From positions 744,001 through 808,000 of the forward strand of contig NC_088959.1 in the NCBI RefSeq assembly GCF_010111755.1: a DNA stretch of 64,000 nt. Reading direction: 5' to 3'. This document shows, one piece after another, positions 47,643-57,463 of the stretch. Within the stretch, counting starts at the first letter, position 1. Every line of letters starts with the position of its first letter. Origin of the DNA: Nakaseomyces glabratus (lineage: Eukaryota > Ascomycota > Saccharomycetes > Saccharomycetales > Saccharomycetaceae). The notes beneath the pieces were generated by a model, which was not told the origin of the DNA, did no database searches, and worked only from the letters and a program-made list of their open reading frames with translations. A program made the translations under genes and the position numbers.

Positions 47643-48039
47643 TCTAATATTTAAGTGCTAATCTCATCCTTAGTAATAAATCAATTGCATTCCATCAAAT
47701 AATAGCATATAGTTGACAAAAGTAATTTATAGAAGCTACGATTATTGTACATTTTTGATACTACATATAACTAATGCCTTTCTTATATATTCAACAAGAC
47801 AGTTGAATGATACAAACCGAGTGATTTTGTAATCTAAGAAAGTACTCTATGAATATTTATTTAACTAATTATGGGTGACTCCGAGATTTTAGCCATTTTC
47901 AGGCGAAGGCTTTTGGTTCTCCCGTTGGTAGCGAATGAAAAAATATATATTTTGAGAATAAGAGCATAATAAATCACAAAATGGCATTTGAATATTAAGT
48001 GAGCAGTTAATATTTCAGCAAGCATCCATCAAATAAAAC
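47643..48039. other. Intergenic region THP1-SDH5
   Basis: 397 bases, AT-rich, with a TATATATA-type stretch near 47942-47950 about 90 bases before SDH5. No other gene. Confidence 0.5.
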
Positions 48040-48501
48040 ATGTTGCGAATCACTTATAAGTTACCTATTGCTTTGAGACAGCAAGCATTTGTTGCACGGA
48101 AACTTGTACCTACAATCAAAGCAAATTATTCGACAAACTCAGATGACGATGTTGTATCGAGAATCAAAGTTCATCCCATTAAAAGGATTAATGAATCGAT
48201 AGACAAGAAAAGAGCACGTTTGATATATCAATCAAGGAAGAGAGGTATTCTTGAAACTGATTTATTGCTGTCAGGTTTCGCCGCAAAGCACTTGAGATCA
48301 ATGACAAATGAGGAGCTTGATGAATATGACGCTTTACTAAACGAATTGGACTGGGATATTTATTATTGGGTAACTAAGAACTATAAAACAAGTCCTGTTC
48401 CAGAAAGATGGAAGAACTCTGAGATACTAAAAAAATTGCAAGACTTCAGCGAGAACAAAGAGAAGAAAATCCTTAGAATGCCAGACCTTGAAAACTATTA
48501 A
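48040..48501 (+). CDS. SDH5: Succinate dehydrogenase assembly factor Sdh5 (SDHAF2)
   Basis: Mitochondrial matrix protein that promotes covalent attachment of FAD to the flavoprotein Sdh1 of complex II. The 153 residues (162 in S. cerevisiae, also called EMI5, YOL071W) start with a basic, Ser/Arg-containing presequence ([21 protein letters not shown]). The conserved SDHAF2 fold follows: [19 protein letters not shown], containing the RGxxE-type motif, then [11 protein letters not shown]. It lies between THP1 and NBA1 as in S. cerevisiae. Confidence 0.96.
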   Translation: MLRITYKLPIALRQQAFVARKLVPTIKANYSTNSDDDVVSRIKVHPIKRINESIDKKRARLIYQSRKRGILETDLLLSGFAAKHLRSMTNEELDEYDALLNELDWDIYYWVTKNYKTSPVPERWKNSEILKKLQDFSENKEKKILRMPDLENY

Positions 48502-48732
48502 GAGATATTATTGCAACTTTACTATTTTGATGTTTCTTACATCTAACTAGTTTTGGGTCATTTTACTCCTTATTTTACATATTTATCATCTTAACTGATA
48601 ACTTTAAATAGGCATTGTTATTCGTCGCACTTTTTGTTTGAATAATTTTTATCTGTAAATAGTACTAGATTTTCTTACCATTTATAATTAAAACAACGAT
48701 TCTAAATTTTTTCTATTTTACAAAACTTTATC

Positions 48733-50361
48733 TCAGTAAAAACCTTCAAGTGCCCTTGTAGCTTTGTCCAACCGTTTTAAACCCTCTTCATATCTTTCAG
48801 GATCCAGAACCATATCGGCCGTCAATCTAGATAGAGAGTCAACTAAACGTTCAAGTGCCTTCTTCTCTTCAGTCCTCATGCCTAGGTTGGAGAATTCTGA
48901 ACCAATTAATGTGCCCTTTGTTACATTCACTAGCTGGTTTAAAGTTTCGATGTCAAAGGATTGAATATCCTCCCTTGTATTCTTCTTTTTGTTTTTCTTT
49001 TTCGATTTTAGTTTGTTTGGTTGGTTAACCTTTTGAATAGGTGTATTCTTTTGACTATTTTCCTGATGAACCGGCGCGTATTGAAACTCTTCCGCTTCGT
49101 CCTCATCTAAAATATCTTCGTATTCATTACTATTGTCAACAAAGGAGTTTTTAGATGGAAGCTCAGGCCTTCCACTGAATGCTTTAATAGTGTCATCACG
49201 GTAAATTTCGCGATTGTTGTGAGGAGTAATGGGTAGCGGACGGCTCAAATAAGAATCATCCATAGGTAACTCATCGCTTCCTGCATTTTGAGATTTTTCA
49301 TGTAAATCCTCCTGGGAATTATAGCTAATGGCAGAATAATAACTTTCGGATTTAGCAGCGTCACTACGAGAATAGTTATGGTTAATTGGCCTTTGTGGTG
49401 GTGAAATTGCCTCTGATTGATTCTCTTCAGTTCCAAATATCCTAGATCTGGGCCTGTCCTTGCTCCTTGGTGGAATTGTTGGATTAAATGCAGTAGTTTC
49501 TGTCCTCAAATGCGGTACCTCAATGTCTTCTTGGCTTTTTGTGTATTTATTAGTTGCTAATGATGGCATGTTTGCACTAGAAGTTATTGAACTTTCATCA
49601 TCTACATCAGGTATCTGTAATTGCTGATCCAAGTTTTTCAAGGTCTGATCATATGAGTAAGAAGATGTGCCACTTTCACTCGCTAGATTACCAGAGCCAA
49701 TAGATGAGTGTAGCGGCTTTTTTGAAGTTGTAGCCAAATGGATTGATTCAGCTTTTTTGCTATTCGAATCCTTATCTGATGGTATGATTTTAGAGCTCAC
49801 GGATCGATTAAAGGATCCAAAACGTCCGACAGGCTTCGCATTCTGGACCGATTGGATCACAACCTCACCATCAGTAGTTGATTCTGGTACTTTGGTCTGT
49901 AACTCGCTATTGTTACCGTTTTCTTCCGTATCTTCTTTACCAGTCTCATCTCTATTTTTAATACTTTTAGAAGGGCTGTTTCTTACCACATATGACACTT
50001 CAATTGCATGATCAACAACTCCAGAATAATTTGATAACACACTAGCTCTATTATTGAGATTATCAGTCGCCGGAGAACGAGGCATTTGAAAAGTCGACTT
50101 CTTAAGAGATGAAGTAAAAGTATCTTCTGATTGCGGCGCTGGTGATGATGTGGTGTGATGTGATAGATGAGAAGATGTGGTATTATTTTCTGCCGGTAGT
50201 GGTTCTTCAGCATTCGGACTACCCAAAGAATCAATCATAGCGGATAGTCGTTGAGTATTTACTGACAGTTTTGATGGTGAGCTGTATTCTTCCATATCTT
50301 TAATAGTTTCAGGCTCTTGCTGTAAGTTCTGTTCGTGATTTCCTGTTTCCCAAATATTCAT
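48733..50361 (-). CDS. NBA1: Bud-neck protein Nba1
   Basis: A 542-residue, largely disordered Ser/Asn/Pro-rich protein. S. cerevisiae Nba1 (YOL070C, 501 residues) sits at the bud neck and cell-division remnants, binds Nap1 and Nis1 and blocks Cdc42 re-activation at old division sites. The conserved C-terminal block (about residues 470-540), ending LVDSLSRLTADMVLDPERYEEGLKRLDKATRALEGFY, is the clearest homology. A Lys-rich nuclear-localisation-like stretch (KLKSKKKNKKKN) precedes it. The rest is low complexity, so identification relies on the C-terminus and position next to SDH5. The ATG is at 50359-50361. Confidence 0.85.
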   Translation of the reverse strand: MNIWETGNHEQNLQQEPETIKDMEEYSSPSKLSVNTQRLSAMIDSLGSPNAEEPLPAENNTTSSHLSHHTTSSPAPQSEDTFTSSLKKSTFQMPRSPATDNLNNRASVLSNYSGVVDHAIEVSYVVRNSPSKSIKNRDETGKEDTEENGNNSELQTKVPESTTDGEVVIQSVQNAKPVGRFGSFNRSVSSKIIPSDKDSNSKKAESIHLATTSKKPLHSSIGSGNLASESGTSSYSYDQTLKNLDQQLQIPDVDDESSITSSANMPSLATNKYTKSQEDIEVPHLRTETTAFNPTIPPRSKDRPRSRIFGTEENQSEAISPPQRPINHNYSRSDAAKSESYYSAISYNSQEDLHEKSQNAGSDELPMDDSYLSRPLPITPHNNREIYRDDTIKAFSGRPELPSKNSFVDNSNEYEDILDEDEAEEFQYAPVHQENSQKNTPIQKVNQPNKLKSKKKNKKKNTREDIQSFDIETLNQLVNVTKGTLIGSEFSNLGMRTEEKKALERLVDSLSRLTADMVLDPERYEEGLKRLDKATRALEGFY

Positions 50362-51432
50362 AGCGAAGATGCACCCACCAACCTTTATCTCTTAATATTT
50401 TTGTATTGTTTGGATTTAGATCAAAATCAATTATTTCAAACGAACGTACACATTTATATGGATAAAACTAGTCTCCATACTAAAATCATTTCCAGCTGCA
50501 AGACGTAATTACTAGAAAACATATGAATAGCGTTACCAGATATGATAAATGCAATAACAAATTACTATGTATATTCTTACTAAATTCATTTATTGTTTAT
50601 TTCAACAGAGTTACACTATTCCCTATATCACTATAGCACCAATTCACATTCATAAAAGCAAAAACGTTTTTCAAACACATTATACTGTTTCGGATTTCCT
50701 ACCCATAAACATTTGTATCGTGAATTGTAATATTTATACTATAAAATTTAATATTAATATAATAACTATTCTATAATAGTAGTCATGTGATTCTTTACAT
50801 TTAAATTGGTATTATATTTTTGAGTATTTGATAGAAATTCAAAGAGGATTACGAATTGCAGAAACGCAAATACATCTGTTAACAAGCATAACTTGTTGCA
50901 GGCTATATATTCATTAATACATTATTTATTTTCGATAAGCCAACCAAAAAATTAATGTCAATGTCATCTTGTTCTTTTGATCATCTCTTAAGGGCAGCTT
51001 TCTAAAGTCATATGTATCTAATAGCCAAACTTCAATGACGTTTGAAAAAGATTACTTAACAACGTAGTAGAACAGAAGTTTTGCTGTGTATAGGGTAGAG
51101 TACTTACCATTGTTGACAGCATTGATTTGTCTAACTCTGTTAACCTACTTTGTGTAAACTAAAAGAGGAGATCATTTATCAGATAGATATATGGTCATAT
51201 GGAGTGAATCCCATTAACAGTGGATAGCAGGAAAAGTGTCTGCTCTTAATGCTGGTAACACTTATGAGGTTGCTCTAGCGTAACCAACTATTTGTCTTTG
51301 GTGCCAATTATCGCTAATTAATTTTGTTTGTTTTACGTTCTTGTCCACTGAATAATTTTATCATCGATGTTCTAAATCATCTAAGAATTTCGTAATACAA
51401 AAGGAAGAAGCAGACCACCACGAACATTTGAT

Positions 51433-51437
51433 AGGGG
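51433..51437 (+). promoter_or_regulatory. STRE (AGGGG)
   Basis: Stress-response element core recognised by Msn2/Msn4, 434 bases before the pirin ATG. A second copy in the opposite orientation is 27 bases downstream. Confidence 0.45.
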
Positions 51438-51464
51438 AAAATCAAATTTTGCTACTATGTAAAT

Positions 51465-51469
51465 CCCCT
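51465..51469 (-). promoter_or_regulatory. STRE in inverted repeat
   Basis: CCCCT on the + strand (AGGGG on the minus strand), part of the perfect inverted repeat AATCCC/GGGATT at 51462-51479. Confidence 0.45.
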
Positions 51470-51566
51470 AAAAGGGATTCACTCACTAAATTGCCTTGGA
51501 GGCAGTCTCAACTTCAGTTATATTTGATAAAATTTGGAAATATCATGTAATGGCAGCAACTATGAT

Positions 51567-51573
51567 TTAGTAA
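51567..51573 (+). promoter_or_regulatory. Yap1-type site (TTAGTAA)
   Basis: Exact match to the Yap1 response element (TTAGTAA/TTACTAA), 298 bases upstream of the pirin ATG. Yap1 drives oxidative-stress genes. Confidence 0.45.
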
Positions 51574-51870
51574 TAATTGGGTAATTTGACAGTCTGGAAA
51601 TCTTTCGGTATGCAGCATAAGAAACAAACAGACTATGTAGTATAAAAGACGAATCGATATTGTAAAAAACTTGCCATTGTATACTTAGGAATTTTTTAGA
51701 TAATAGACATATAAGAAGACAGGCACGAATATCGATTTAGCACAATATATTAGTTATACACAGCCTAGGAATTGGTATTTTTTACAAAGAAGTTTAGTCG
51801 TCTTAGTTTCCTCACAGTTAAGGAATTACTCTGTATACTCAGGAATAATATTTAATAAAAAGGTACCATA

Positions 51871-53019
51871 ATGACTAAGATAGAAGGTCAATCGCAGGAA
51901 AAGAAAGTAAAAAGATCGTCTGGGTCTGCTTTCAAGCTCACCATTGTCAGTTTATTTATTGCACTAGCATGTATATATTACAAATTTTCTGCTGTAACAG
52001 AGGTGCATGATATAAAATTGGGTGCTCGTAATGATCAAGACTCGATGGCAAGTCAAAACAGAGACTATGATCAGCTAAAAGATAACAATGATGGCATAAA
52101 TGATGATAGAATTTATCGTTCAATTTTAACACATTTTATAGCTGGTGAGCAAGAGGAGGGAGTTGGTGCTAGAGTTAGACGTTCTGTTGGTACTTATCAA
52201 ATGAGGAGGTTCACACCATTTTTGATGTTGGATGACTTCACTGTAGCTCCTCCAAATGGGTTCCCCGATCATCCACATCATGGTCAAGAAACAATTACAT
52301 ATGTTACTGACGGTATGATTGCTCATGAGGATATAACTGGTTCAAAAGGTGTTTTATTGAAGGGTGATCTTCAATTCATGACTGCTGGTAAAGGTATAGT
52401 TCATTCCGAAATTCCAGTTACCACAAAGGATGGTAAACCTTGTCGTGGTCTGCAATTATGGGTTGATTTACCTTCAGATATGAAGAATATTGATCCTCGC
52501 TATAGAAACTTGAGAGGCAATGAAACACCTGTTGCTTATCCCAATGAGAATTTAGAAGTTCGTGTCATTAGTGGTAAGTCTTACGGTGTTGAATCATTGA
52601 GAGATTTGGCATACACTCCTGTTCATCTATATCATTTCCTAGCAAATAAGACTGGAACTGAGTTTGTCCAAGATATTCCAGAAGATTTCAATGTATTTAT
52701 TTATGTTATGAAGGGTTCTATTCAGGTTAATGATGTTGAGTTGACGACTTTTAGTTCTGCATTTTTCGATGTTGATGGTAATGCAATCAGGGGCAAAGCT
52801 CTGAGTGAGGATGCCCAGTTTGCAATCATTGCTGGACGTATTCTTGATCAAGAAGTCATTCAGCATGGGCCATTTGTTGAGACAAATAGAGAGAAATTAA
52901 TGGAAGTATTCAGAAACTATCAGGAAGAAAAGAATGGTTTTGAGAATGCTCACAGTTGGAGATCTTCAATTCATGATGGTATTTCTGAAGAAGAAGCCTT
53001 AAAGTTATATAGAGAATAA
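51871..53019 (+). CDS. Pirin-family protein with N-terminal membrane anchor
   Basis: A 382-residue cupin-superfamily pirin homologue. Pirins are iron-binding bicupins; some cleave quercetin and human pirin is a redox-sensitive transcription cofactor. The pirin domain covers about residues 90-382: EGVGARVRRSVG, FPDHPHHGQET, MTAGKGIVHSEIP and VIQHGPFV. The four metal ligands are present (His134, His136, His178 and Glu180, aligned to human His56, His58, His101 and Glu103). An extra 85-residue N-terminus has a basic start and one hydrophobic helix (about 21-39, FKLTIVSLFIALACIYYKF), which suggests a type II membrane protein. Two N-glycosylation sequons (Asn217 and Asn259) are in the pirin domain. 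I recall no clear pirin in the S. cerevisiae reference. Substrate and role are unknown. Confidence 0.9.
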   Translation: MTKIEGQSQEKKVKRSSGSAFKLTIVSLFIALACIYYKFSAVTEVHDIKLGARNDQDSMASQNRDYDQLKDNNDGINDDRIYRSILTHFIAGEQEEGVGARVRRSVGTYQMRRFTPFLMLDDFTVAPPNGFPDHPHHGQETITYVTDGMIAHEDITGSKGVLLKGDLQFMTAGKGIVHSEIPVTTKDGKPCRGLQLWVDLPSDMKNIDPRYRNLRGNETPVAYPNENLEVRVISGKSYGVESLRDLAYTPVHLYHFLANKTGTEFVQDIPEDFNVFIYVMKGSIQVNDVELTTFSSAFFDVDGNAIRGKALSEDAQFAIIAGRILDQEVIQHGPFVETNREKLMEVFRNYQEEKNGFENAHSWRSSIHDGISEEEALKLYRE

Positions 53020-53391
53020 TTAAATGAAGTATAGGTCAAGACAATTGTAAGGAATTCTTACAACTCTTTAACATGACATGTAACAGCCATATTAATTGAC
53101 ATAATTTATTATTTTGGTCATGTATTTTTGTTATTGTAGCAATCCTATGAAACATTAAAAATTCAAAAGAAACTACAAAAATCTAAAAACCTCTTATCGT
53201 ATGTATGTTATAGACTAAAAAATCATAAATTCTTCGTCATGTTCAAAATGTTGATTATGGAAAGTATGTAATTGATATTCACTGCGCTTTTTAGTTTATA
53301 CATTTAGCAAGAACTCATATGACTTACGTAAAGAATTATCCTGGCAGCTATTAAGGAACAAGATTATTTTAGCATTTCATAAGATATTACT
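53020..53391. other. Intergenic region pirin gene-tRNA-Ser
   Basis: 372 bases of AT-rich 3' flank of the pirin gene. No element recognised. Confidence 0.5.
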
Positions 53392-53473
53392 GGCAACTTG
53401 GCCGAGTGGTTAAGGCGAAAGATTAGAAATCTTTTGGGCTCTGCCCGCGCAGGTTCGAATCCTGCAGTTGTCG
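53392..53473 (+). tRNA. tRNA-Ser (anticodon AGA)
   Basis: An 82-base class II (long variable arm) tRNA, almost identical to the S. cerevisiae tRNA-Ser(AGA). The acceptor stem GGCAACT pairs with AGTTGTC, followed by discriminator G. The A box lies in TTGGCCGAGTGGT and the B box is GGTTCGAATCC. The anticodon loop TTAGAAA carries AGA at 53425-53427, which (with A34 to inosine) reads UCU and UCC. The variable arm is formed by the GGGCTCTGCCC region. There is no intron. A T7 run at 53477-53483 serves as the RNA polymerase III terminator. Confidence 0.97.
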
Positions 53474-53475
53474 TT

Positions 53476-53483
53476 ATTTTTTT
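53476..53483 (+). terminator. RNA polymerase III terminator of tRNA-Ser
   Basis: A T7 run (53477-53483) three bases past the discriminator base, the usual Pol III stop signal. Confidence 0.8.
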
Positions 53484-56116
53484 GTTTCAGACTGCTGTAC
53501 ATAGTATTTTACCAACAGCTACTCTAACAAGTTATGGAAATTGTAACCTCTTAATGAGTTACTAGTATCATACATAATTTTTTACTTATTGTTTGAATTT
53601 TCCATTTTTCTGGGGATGAATCGTCTCCTTGATGGAAATGACCTATGAGAAAGATACAAGCCTGCAGTCATTTTGTTTTTTTTTGCAATACTATATTGGC
53701 CTTTGTATAAAGTACTTCTCTGTATAAGAATCTTGCTTTAAGAAATAGTATATTTGCAGGTTGTAAATTAATCGGAAGAAAATAGAAATAAATTTGTAAT
53801 AAATCAAAACTATGCTTGCTTGGATGCTTACTTTGTAGTATCGCTTTTTTTTTGTGTAAAACAATACTACTTTAACGATACTAAAAATGGCTTTTTTAAA
53901 AGTACAAAGATCTCAAGGAAGATGAATGAATCAATGTCACAACGATTATATTGTATGTGAATACAATTCTAACTTTTCCTACTAAGGTATACCCTCATAG
54001 AGTTGCAAAAACGCTTACCATTTCAACTTCGACATTGTCAGAAGAAGAAAAAAAAGAAAGAAGCATGTAAGCAAAAAAAGAAAGAAATGCATTGCATAAT
54101 AGCAAGATGATGGATTCCTGCGTGCATTGACAATATATGTTTCATTTCATGTCAATGCATAACTACGATTTATGTTATCTCTCGTGAGGCATTTCGCAGA
54201 AGTAGTAGTGTATTATAATCAACATTTAAAGACAATATACAATTGTCAGTACAAAACGGTTTCAATTTAGAGAAAGGATCTTTGCAGCCATCAAAAAAAA
54301 ATATTGACATACACTTTCAACTTGCCCACTTGATAATATTATTTTGGCCGTTGAAATCCTCGCACACCTTCTGTGAAATGATTTCGCATCAATAGGATGC
54401 GTAAGCTGCCTTCTTAGTAAGGATGTGAAGTGGAGTTTGGTATGCTGGAACGGTTTTTAACCCACGTTATCCGATTACATTGCTACATAAATTTCAACTA
54501 AGCTAGGCACTTCTTCATCTCGCACCTTGAAAAAGAAGCACTAGCAATACTGTTTCCTATATAGCACAATGATGATGTTACTATAATTATAGTACGCTCA
54601 ATTTTGACGGCTGGTTTCATGCTAGCTGTCAAGCATCAATGTACTTCTGCGGGAAAAGTGTTATCAGTCAAAGAAAGAGAGAAGAAATTCTTATGCTCAA
54701 TTCAATATTCAAGAAAAGTTACTATTGTTCAATGTCTGGGTTTCTTTACTTTTATAGAGGGACACTTTTACAAATAATAATGACATTTTCTGAGTGAACA
54801 GCTCAGTTCTCAGCTCCACTGCCTATTACTCTTCGTGAATTTCTTCTGCCCTGAATCCACGAATAACCTCGTTATAATAGTCCTTGTCTAAAAAAGGTTA
54901 AAAGCTTGTAATCCTTATGGGTCTGTTTTAGTGAACGGAATTTGAATTCCATTTTTTTTCTTTTCTTGTTTCTCCTCCCTAAATTTGACGTCAAATGTAC
55001 CGTCTACTGCTTGCCCACCTTATTCAATCCATAATCATTATAGTTGTCCCAGGTACTATAGCTACCTACAGTTATTTTCCTGTAAACATTAAAGGAGCAC
55101 ATCTAATGTGGATGAAGTGTAGGGAGAAAGAGCTATCTTTCCCTCTGAGTATTCTCCAAAGGTTTTTCTTGAACTGGATAAACAAATCAGAAAATAATGC
55201 GCATTACAATAATCTTGTACAAAGCATTGTATGTAGCACCCATTGTCTTGCTCTATTTTACTATTCTCCCTTCCATTTTTCTTTTGTACAAAAAATAGAA
55301 TGAAACTAGAAATTGATATTGATACCTCCTTACTGAGTGGTAAACCATCGGAGGCATTTCAATCAGTTAATTATATAAATCAAATATTTTTCTAATGCCA
55401 TCACAAAAGTGCCCTTGTCATATTATGCGTAACTCAAATATATATATCTGCAGCCAGTATACATAATTTTTTCCATCTTGGTTAAATTCCTAATACTATA
55501 TTTTTTGTTGCAAGAGTGTTATAATTTTTCATTATTGAGGAAAGTACTCAAATTCCAACTATAGCAATACGAGGTCATAATTGCTGAGTACAAAGGACAA
55601 TCTACAAGAGTACAGTTTTAATCATTTCGATACAGATTACGTTACATAGGATTCTACCTTTATTTGGGAGTACATAAAAAGCATTAAAAATCATAAAGTG
55701 CTCGCATATTAGACGTTCATCACTCCAAGAAACTTAACTTTAACATTCATACTTCAGTTTGCTTCCAACATAAACAAACACATTGTTTATAATACTCTCG
55801 AAATATTCAGATTATTGTAACTTGGTATTAGTCGCAAACGTTAGCTAACAAGTCTCTGCACATTTTCATCCAACTCAGTACTTTTTTTTCAGTCGCACCT
55901 TAACTAAATCGGGCGAAAGTTGAACGAAAACCAGGAACCAAAAGAAATTTGCAAGAGTACGGTAGATTTCACAAAGGATACAGTGATAGAACTAAAGCAA
56001 GTTTTTGCTGATTGACATAATACACAGTAAAGCCTACAAGCAATTGAGTCGTTGTATTTCTTTTGAAATTATCAGTCTGACTTTTTTTTCAACTACACTG
56101 CACCAAACGTTATAGA
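53484..56116. other. 2.6-kb gene-poor region upstream of GPA2
   Basis: The longest stretch in the window without a recognised gene. AT-rich, with several T- and A-runs. It contains one 102-codon ATG frame (54995-55303) with no recognisable domain and a TGTTTCA word (54138-54144; TGAAACA on the minus strand, the Ste12 pheromone-response core). It may hold a long GPA2 regulatory region, an unrecognised RNA gene or remnants of lost genes. Gene order changes from the YOL block to the YER block across this segment. Confidence 0.5.
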
Positions 56117-57463
56117 ATGGGTATTTGCGGGTCTAAACCTGACAAAGCAGGTGATACAAAGCCAGGTACCTCGAAAGCCAGAGTAAGGTCAGACAACAGG
56201 AATTCTGGTGGTGCAAGTAATGGTAAATCCACAACGGCTGGTCAGAAGGATGGCCAAGATATGGAGGGCGGACAATCTGGCAACAGTATGTCTAACGAAG
56301 GTGACAAGAAAACTACATTAGAAGAAGAGTTACAAAATACTAGAGGACTTCCGGTTGATGAACAGAGTTCTTCACAATCTGGTAGTAACAACCAGAAAGC
56401 CATAAAAGTCTTATTATTAGGTGCTGGGGAGAGTGGTAAATCCACAATTCTACAACAACTCAAAATTCTACACCAAAACGGTTTTACCAAGCAAGAATTG
56501 ATTGATTACACACCTTTAATCTACGATAATATAATAGAGATAGGAAAAGATATCATCAGTGCAAGACGAAAGTTTAATGTAGATATTGATGACCCTACTC
56601 TAACAGAAGAAGATCTAGACAAGATTTCTAATTACACTAGCACAAGAAAGAACACGGACGAGGATTCCAGTGAGGGTGAAAACTCTATTACTGTTAAACC
56701 AAGTGAACAAGCCAATACCACCAGTATTGTGAGTAAAGATGAATTCCCTAAGGAGTTTTATCCGATATTATCTAAGCTTTGGAACATGAAATCGACGCAA
56801 GAATTAATAATGAGTGAAAAGTCATCACAATTTTACATGATGGATTCAACAAAATATTTCTTAGATAATCTGGATAGGATATGCAATACTCCAAACTATA
56901 TTCCTACTGAACAGGATGTTCTAAGATCAAGACAGAAAACTTCCGGTATCTTTGATACTGTTGTCAATATGGACAATAACTTTCAAATGCACATCTATGA
57001 TGTGGGTGGACAGAGATCAGAGCGTAAGAAATGGATTCATTGCTTTGACAATGTTACCTTAGTAATATTCTGTGTGTCTTTATCCGAATATGATCAATTT
57101 CTGATGGAGGACAAGTCTCAAAACAGGTTCCAAGAATCCCTAGTCCTGTTTGATAACATAGTTAATAGTAGGTGGTTTGCTAGGACGTCAGTTGTATTGT
57201 TTTTAAACAAAATTGATTTATTTGCAGAAAAGATACAAAGAGTGCCTCTGGAACACTATTTCCCAGACTATATGGGTGGGAAGGACATCAACAAAGCAGC
57301 TAAGTATATATTGTGGAGGTTTGTTCAACTCAACAGGGCAAACCTAAACATCTACCCCCATGTTACTCAGGCTACTGATACTTCGAATATAAAACTTGTC
57401 TTTGCAGCTATAAAAGAAACTATATTAGAGAACTTACTAAAAGACTCTGGTGTCTTACAATAG
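56117..57463 (+). CDS. GPA2: G-protein alpha subunit Gpa2
   Basis: Heterotrimeric-type G-alpha subunit that couples the glucose receptor Gpr1 to adenylate cyclase/PKA at the plasma membrane. The 448 residues compare with 449 in S. cerevisiae. MGICGS carries the N-myristoylation Gly2 and palmitoylation Cys4. A long Ser/Gly/Asn-rich N-terminal extension (to about 93) precedes the GTPase core. Motifs: P-loop GAGESGKST (102-110), switch I region RSRQKTSGIFDT, DVGGQRSERKKW, NKIDLF and TQATDTSN. The long identical C-terminal half (from DVGGQRSE to KDSGVLQ) identifies Gpa2, YER020W, and excludes the pheromone subunit Gpa1. The catalytic Gln is present. Confidence 0.97.
   Translation: MGICGSKPDKAGDTKPGTSKARVRSDNRNSGGASNGKSTTAGQKDGQDMEGGQSGNSMSNEGDKKTTLEEELQNTRGLPVDEQSSSQSGSNNQKAIKVLLLGAGESGKSTILQQLKILHQNGFTKQELIDYTPLIYDNIIEIGKDIISARRKFNVDIDDPTLTEEDLDKISNYTSTRKNTDEDSSEGENSITVKPSEQANTTSIVSKDEFPKEFYPILSKLWNMKSTQELIMSEKSSQFYMMDSTKYFLDNLDRICNTPNYIPTEQDVLRSRQKTSGIFDTVVNMDNNFQMHIYDVGGQRSERKKWIHCFDNVTLVIFCVSLSEYDQFLMEDKSQNRFQESLVLFDNIVNSRWFARTSVVLFLNKIDLFAEKIQRVPLEHYFPDYMGGKDINKAAKYILWRFVQLNRANLNIYPHVTQATDTSNIKLVFAAIKETILENLLKDSGVLQ

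Larger units (their letters stand above)
50362..51870. promoter_or_regulatory. Long intergenic region NBA1-pirin gene
   Basis: 1509 bases with no gene seen. NBA1 is transcribed leftward and the pirin gene rightward, so it is a divergent promoter. A Yap1-type TTACTAA lies at 50577-50583 on the NBA1 side. On the pirin side two STREs (51433-51437 and 51465-51469), an inverted repeat (51462-51479) and a Yap1-type TTAGTAA (51567-51573) are grouped within 440 bases of the ATG. A 69-codon frame (50567-50776) is AT-rich and unconvincing. Confidence 0.6.

Noticed and set aside
54138..54144. Pheromone-response element upstream of GPA2
   Set aside because: A single seven-base match nearly 2 kb from the gene, and GPA2 is not a pheromone gene. 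Most likely chance.
54995..55303. 102-codon ATG frame upstream of GPA2
   Set aside because: Composition follows the AT-rich background, there is no recognisable domain, and a frame of this length is expected by chance in 2.6 kb of such DNA. Kept only as part of the intergenic description.
53484..56116. Solo LTR or retrotransposon remnant near the tRNA gene
   Set aside because: I looked for TG...CA-bounded repeats and target-site duplications and found nothing convincing. The tRNA neighbourhood alone is not evidence.
56117..57463. Identification as the pheromone G-alpha GPA1
   Set aside because: The C-terminal half is nearly identical to Gpa2, including the KDSGVLQ end. Gpa1 has a different C-terminus and a large internal insertion that is absent here. 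RPN3 and SRB4 downstream also match the GPA2 locus.
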